Below are positions 6,035 to 8,993 of a DNA stretch of 8,993 nucleotides, piece after piece. The position numbers were made by a program, and so were the translations under genes. Origin of the DNA: UBA1151 sp963579925 (GTDB taxonomy: Bacteria; Chloroflexota; Dehalococcoidia; Lucifugimonadales; Lucifugimonadaceae); the NCBI GenBank assembly GCA_963579925.1, contig CAUZJA010000114.1, positions 1 through 8,993 of the forward strand. Reading direction: 5' to 3'. The notes beneath the pieces are model-generated. The model had not been told where the DNA came from, made no database searches, and saw nothing but the letters and a program-made list of their open reading frames with translations. Positions within the stretch are counted from its first letter, which is position 1. Every line of letters begins with the position of its first letter.

Positions 6035-7888
6035 CTACCTGAGTTGTCTGTCATCGCCCACCCGCCTCGTGATCTGGCGTCTATCCATGTGCTCCAGGAT
6101 GGCCAGGGTGTACTTGCGGCTGGTGTCGAACATTTCCCGCACCCTTCCCAGCGCGATGTTTTCATTTTCTGAACCATACTCGATTACCCGCTGCTCCATC
6201 TCTTCGTAGACGTCACCGGGGTAAATGACTTCTTGATTGAGCCGCACAACACGCCCCTGATCAACCAGAGCGGCAATCAATTCCGTATCAATTGGTTTAT
6301 CGGTCGGAGGAGAGAAACGGTCGGTCCCAAGGTACGAGAGATAGTCGGCGATCTGTTGCGTCTGATCATCGGAGAACTCAGGCGTGTAACCGGGGGTTCG
6401 CATCATCGAGCTGAGCCGCTCAATGTCGCCGTTGTCGATCAGTCGATCGGCAACTGGTGTGAAGAGAGAAGTCTTCAACTTCAGCCGGCTCCTGAGTTCT
6501 TCCGCCGGTATCCCGGCACGCAGTGGATACTCAGCGTGGAACGCACGTGTCGCATCACGCGCCGCGCCAGACAGGTTTGCCCATCCAGCCGTTGTGTAGA
6601 GCGGGCCATCCGCACTGCCGGATAGCGATATGAGCAGCGATGAACTCAGCAGACCTTCGATGCGTTCGGTCACATCGGCCACTGACTCGTTAACTGCCTG
6701 CGCAATCGTTGCTGGAACTGCTGGCTGGGCCGTCTCGATGGCCGTGACGATTGCGTCTTCACCAGAGCCTTCAGAGAGCGCGAGCAGTCGACTTGCCACG
6801 GTCTCATCAAAGCGCTTGTGCCTGCGGGGAGTGAGATCAAGCGCCACACCACCGCCGAGGGTGGCAACGCTATCTCGAATCACAAAGAAATCGCCTTGGA
6901 CGATGGGAATGGGATGTTCCAGTTTGATCTGAACCCACCCACTTTCACCCGGCTCAAGTGAATCTGCGTCCAGCATTCGCACCACTGCTGGGCTCTCAGC
7001 GCTGCCCGTGAACAGCGTTGTGGAGGCATTGTGCTTCACGGGGCGCGGTGAGCGATTGATTACGCGAAAACTAGCGTCAATGACATCGGTAGGGCGTAGC
7101 CATCCGGGGGAGGCGATTACATCGCCGCGTGAGATCTCATCGTGCGAAATACCACTCAGGTTAACTGCAACACGCGTGCCTGGCAGAGCCTCGTCCTCGG
7201 TCTCCTTGTGCGTCTGAAGGCCTCTGATACGACCGCGCTTGCCAGATGGCAGGACCTCCACCTCTTGCCCCTCGCGCACTCGGCCATCAATCAACGTACC
7301 TGTCACAACCGTCCCGAACCCAGATATCGTGAATGAACGGTCAACTGGCAGGCGCGGCCGGCCTAGATCGCGCTTCTCCGGCAGGTCGCCCAGTACTCGC
7401 TCTACTTCTGCCAGTAGGTCAGGTATGCCAGCACCAGTCATCGCCGAGACGGGGACTATCTTCGCGTCAGAAAGCGTTGTGTCTTCCAGAAGTTCCAGCA
7501 CGTCCGTAGACACGAGATCGATCCAGTCTTCGTCGACCAGTTCACTCTTGGTGAGCGCGACGATGCCTCGCTTGATCTGGAGCAAGTCAAGAATCGCAAG
7601 ATGCTCAACTGTCTGCGGCATAACGCCTTCATCAGCAGCGACGATCAGCAGCGCCATATCGATTCCGCCAACGCCCATAAGCATGTTCTTGATGAATCGC
7701 TCGTGGCCCGGCACGTCAACGATGCTCACTTCGCGACCGTTCGGAAGGGTCATCCATGCGAAGCCAAGCTCAATTGTCATGCCGCGTTCTTTTTCCTGAC
7801 TCAACCTGTCGGGGTCGATGCCAGTTAGAACTTCGGTGAGGGTTGATTTCCCATGGTCAACGTGACCAGCAGTGCCAATTACAAACAT
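6035..7888 (-). CDS. selB: Selenocysteine-specific translation elongation factor SelB
   Basis: SelB is a GTPase that carries selenocysteyl-tRNA to the ribosome at UGA codons followed by a SECIS hairpin. Its 617 residues match the bacterial family (E. coli 614). G1 is GHVDHGKST (8-16), switch I holds GMTIELGFAW (36-45), G3 is DVPGH (58-62), G4 reads TKSE (113-116, normally TKxD) and G5 is SAM (148-150). The EF-Tu-like domains 2 and 3 follow, including ISGFGTVVTGTL (188-199) and FFVIRDSVATLGGG (334-347). The C-terminal winged-helix region ends with FDTSRKYTLAILEHMDRR (587-604) and ITRRVGD, the SECIS-binding WH4 signature. ATG at 7888 has no clear ribosome site and lies 3 bases after the methyltransferase TGA, in the same frame, so reinitiation or coupling is likely. 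selA, selC and selD are absent from the window. Confidence 0.97.
   Translation of the reverse strand: MFVIGTAGHVDHGKSTLTEVLTGIDPDRLSQEKERGMTIELGFAWMTLPNGREVSIVDVPGHERFIKNMLMGVGGIDMALLIVAADEGVMPQTVEHLAILDLLQIKRGIVALTKSELVDEDWIDLVSTDVLELLEDTTLSDAKIVPVSAMTGAGIPDLLAEVERVLGDLPEKRDLGRPRLPVDRSFTISGFGTVVTGTLIDGRVREGQEVEVLPSGKRGRIRGLQTHKETEDEALPGTRVAVNLSGISHDEISRGDVIASPGWLRPTDVIDASFRVINRSPRPVKHNASTTLFTGSAESPAVVRMLDADSLEPGESGWVQIKLEHPIPIVQGDFFVIRDSVATLGGGVALDLTPRRHKRFDETVASRLLALSEGSGEDAIVTAIETAQPAVPATIAQAVNESVADVTERIEGLLSSSLLISLSGSADGPLYTTAGWANLSGAARDATRAFHAEYPLRAGIPAEELRSRLKLKTSLFTPVADRLIDNGDIERLSSMMRTPGYTPEFSDDQTQQIADYLSYLGTDRFSPPTDKPIDTELIAALVDQGRVVRLNQEVIYPGDVYEEMEQRVIEYGSENENIALGRVREMFDTSRKYTLAILEHMDRRQITRRVGDDRQLR
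7854..7868 (-). other. Perfect inverted repeat inside the selB start region
   Basis: On the - strand TGGTCA, loop CGT, TGACCA can form a 6-bp hairpin. It starts 23 bases after the methyltransferase TGA (7892-7894), and its loop begins with C then G. It encodes part of the invariant GHVDHGK P-loop, whose codons tend to be self-complementary, so coding constraint alone could explain it. It is recorded because position and loop resemble a minimal bacterial SECIS element next to an in-frame TGA. Confidence 0.25.
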
Positions 7889-7891
7889 AGT

Positions 7892-8713
7892 TCAGAGCAG
7901 TCTCAATCGCATAAGGAGGATGGGTGGCACGTCCGGCAAGTTGCCCCAGGAGATGTTGTTCGGGTTCCTTGTGTCAGATTCCGGAATGGATGGCTCGGCT
8001 ATCGCGTCAACAGTGAAGCCTTCATTGGCCCAGGCGGTGACAAGCGTAGACATAGATCGGTGGAAGTACCACTGGGCAGCTGGCTGCCCGCCAATGCCCT
8101 CGCCTTTATACGGGTAGGAAGTGTTGTAGCGGGATATGGAGATCCGATGCTGGTGGCTCACCCGTCCATCTGCCTCACCACGCGTCGCGTGAAGCTTGAA
8201 GTCAGCAGAGTTGAAAGCCGGGTGGGTGACTGAGAATACGGCACGCCCCTTGGGCTTCAGGAGCCGTGCGAGCGTCGCAATCGGAGTGCTGATGACCGCC
8301 ATATCCATAATTGCCATTGTGATGACGGAGGCATTGAATGATTGCTCACCGAGTGTAAGTAGCGAATCCATGTCAGTGGCGTTTATGACTTTGAACTCCA
8401 GTTCATCACCGTAATCCGCTGCCCGCTCCCTGGCGCGTTCGATGAACTGCTTTGAGTGGTCTATCGCCGTCACGCGCCCGCCGCGATCAGCGATCTGGCG
8501 CGCCATTCGACCGGCGCCACATGCGATGTCCAGCACCCGCTCGCCCGGCTGAACGTCTAGCAGTTCGTGGGTTGGCGGCTCAATGAGGACGGTCTGGAAC
8601 TCGTTGCTATCGCCAATCTGGTCGTCCCACCATTCGGCGTTATCATCCCAAACGTCTACCGCGTCAGAGACGAGTTCCGGGAAGTCGTATGAGTGGATTT
8701 CAGGCGTGGGCAT
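7892..8713 (-). CDS. Class I SAM-dependent methyltransferase
   Basis: This is a soluble Rossmann-fold methyltransferase of 273 residues; the acceptor is unknown. Motif I is VLDIACGAGRMA (60-71), which binds S-adenosylmethionine. VTAID (81-85) supplies the acidic residue for the ribose. NATDMD (111-116) is the adenine-side acidic motif, FNASVITMAIMDM (126-138) is the motif IV region, and LLKPKGRAVFSVTHPAF (151-167) is the usual 'leader proclaims the product' strand. The N-terminal YDFPELVSDAVDVWDDNAEWWD (9-30) is a typical aromatic and acidic lid helix. The later insert (168-215) probably shapes the acceptor site. ATG at 8713 has GAGG (8721-8724) 7 bases upstream. It sits between hemW and selB. 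Its stop is TGA, in frame with selB one codon later. UbiE- or MenG-like enzymes share the fold, but nothing here proves such a role. Confidence 0.88.
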   Translation of the reverse strand: MPTPEIHSYDFPELVSDAVDVWDDNAEWWDDQIGDSNEFQTVLIEPPTHELLDVQPGERVLDIACGAGRMARQIADRGGRVTAIDHSKQFIERARERAADYGDELEFKVINATDMDSLLTLGEQSFNASVITMAIMDMAVISTPIATLARLLKPKGRAVFSVTHPAFNSADFKLHATRGEADGRVSHQHRISISRYNTSYPYKGEGIGGQPAAQWYFHRSMSTLVTAWANEGFTVDAIAEPSIPESDTRNPNNISWGNLPDVPPILLMRLRLL

Positions 8714-8726
8714 TGTTTCGCCTCAA

Positions 8727-8762
8727 GTTCAGTGGGCAGGTGGGGCTGAACAGTCTAACTGT
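8727..8762 (-). other. Two overlapping inverted repeats between hemW and the methyltransferase
   Basis: On the - strand ACAGT-TAG-ACTGT (8762-8750) is followed, sharing two bases, by GTTCAG, a 13-base loop and CTGAAC (8751-8727). The two hairpins cannot both form fully. The second ends two bases before the GAGG ribosome site of the methyltransferase. There is no T-run, so a simple terminator is unlikely. It could be an attenuator-like or processing element, or chance. Confidence 0.25.
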
Positions 8763-8769
8763 CTTCGAA

Positions 8770-8993
8770 CTACTCAAGCTCCACGAACTGAGAGAAGACC
8801 TCATTGCCAACCAGCCACTTGTCGTGCGGAATCCAGAAGCGGTCTCCTGAAGATTCAAGCAGGCCAATAGAGGTGAGTTGAGCTATCTCGTCTCGATATT
8901 TCGCGGCGAAATCGACACCAAACCGCCCGTTGATCTCTCCGGCTGAGATTCCCTCAGACAGGCGCAGCCCCATCATCAGAAAGTCTGCTGACT
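8770..8993 (-). CDS. hemW: HemW-type radical SAM heme chaperone, C-terminal part (5' end outside window)
   Basis: Only the last 73 residues are present; the frame runs off the right edge without a stop, and the ATG at 8976 is internal. The visible part is the C-terminal HemN_C domain. ADFLMMGLRLSEGI is its hallmark helix-turn, followed by an acidic and basic helix (KYRDEIAQL), the strand IGLLESSGDRFWI and the ending NEVFSQFVELE. This matches the end of HemW and related oxygen-independent coproporphyrinogen-oxidase-like proteins, in which the N-terminal radical-SAM domain would carry CxxxCxxC. HemW is a heme-binding chaperone that passes heme to respiratory proteins, while true HemN oxidises coproporphyrinogen III. 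The short pattern and NEVF ending favour HemW, but the missing N-terminus prevents proof. It is the first gene seen in the leftward operon, 56 bases before the methyltransferase. Confidence 0.82.
   Translation of the reverse strand, partial: SADFLMMGLRLSEGISAGEINGRFGVDFAAKYRDEIAQLTSIGLLESSGDRFWIPHDKWLVGNEVFSQFVELE

Noticed and set aside
5992..6054. Short - strand frame of 20 residues bridging the selB end and MBL start
   Set aside because: It overlaps the selB tail in another frame, has no ribosome site, and the selB winged-helix ending reads naturally to its own TAG at 6035.
7239..7799. 186-residue open frame on the + strand opposite selB
   Set aside because: Ser/Arg-rich low-complexity translation, antisense to the selB GTPase domain; no start signal and no domain.
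7912..7922. Perfect Shine-Dalgarno-like TAAGGAGGATG on the + strand
   Set aside because: The purine box abuts the ATG with no spacing, and the frame read from it is antisense to the methyltransferase C-terminus (its ...PPILLM codons).
1..8993. CRISPR arrays, insertion sequences, phage or defence genes
   Set aside because: No spaced direct repeats, transposase or integrase motifs, or terminal inverted repeats were seen; nearly all of the sequence is accounted for by nine housekeeping-type genes.

Overview
The window is a densely coding piece of a bacterial chromosome. It holds nine protein genes and no gene-free stretch longer than about 85 bases. Five genes lie on the + strand (secD 5'-partial, secF, nfo, a small zincin-type metallopeptidase, an alkaline-phosphatase-superfamily hydrolase). 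Four lie on the - strand (hemW C-terminal end, a class I methyltransferase, selB, a metallo-beta-lactamase-fold hydrolase). The two blocks converge and meet at 5152-5155, where their stop codons overlap. I see no tRNA, rRNA, CRISPR array, insertion sequence, integrase or phage gene, so this looks like ordinary core genome rather than an island. Composition looks moderately GC-rich and even throughout, judged by eye and not counted. The organism is a bacterium that makes selenoproteins (selB). The split secD/secF pair, the SecF variant GYSVHDT and the general protein style are compatible with a Chloroflexota (SAR202/Dehalococcoidia-like) or similar environmental lineage. That placement is a weak inference from memory and not from a diagnostic marker.

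Plus-strand block (1-5155). SecD and SecF are the auxiliary membrane subunits of the Sec translocon and use the proton gradient to help pull exported proteins across the membrane; their genes are 3 bases apart. After 83 bases comes nfo (endonuclease IV), with all nine zinc ligands intact. Six bases later follows a minimal zincin-like protease, probably co-transcribed with nfo. After a further 62 bases, a GTG-started phosphodiesterase/pyrophosphatase-like enzyme ends the block. Its metal ligands and threonine nucleophile are recognisable, but its substrate cannot be read from the sequence.

Minus-strand block (8993 down to 5152). Transcription runs hemW -> methyltransferase -> selB -> MBL-fold hydrolase, with gaps of 56, 3 and 43 bases, so an operon is likely; its promoter lies outside the window or at an internal site I cannot see. 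HemW is a heme chaperone of the radical-SAM coproporphyrinogen-oxidase family. SelB delivers selenocysteyl-tRNA to UGA codons. selA, selD and selC are not here.

The most thought-provoking observation is at the methyltransferase/selB junction. The methyltransferase is the only gene of nine that ends in TGA. That TGA is in the same frame as selB, one codon (ACT) before its ATG, and a perfect 6-bp hairpin with a CGU loop lies 23 bases downstream, roughly where a bacterial SECIS element would sit. This could be coincidence, because the hairpin also encodes the invariant GHVDHGK motif, but it is testable. Other points of note are a D-to-E change in the SelB G4 motif, a cysteine-containing insert in the exported domain of SecD, and a preference for TAG stops.
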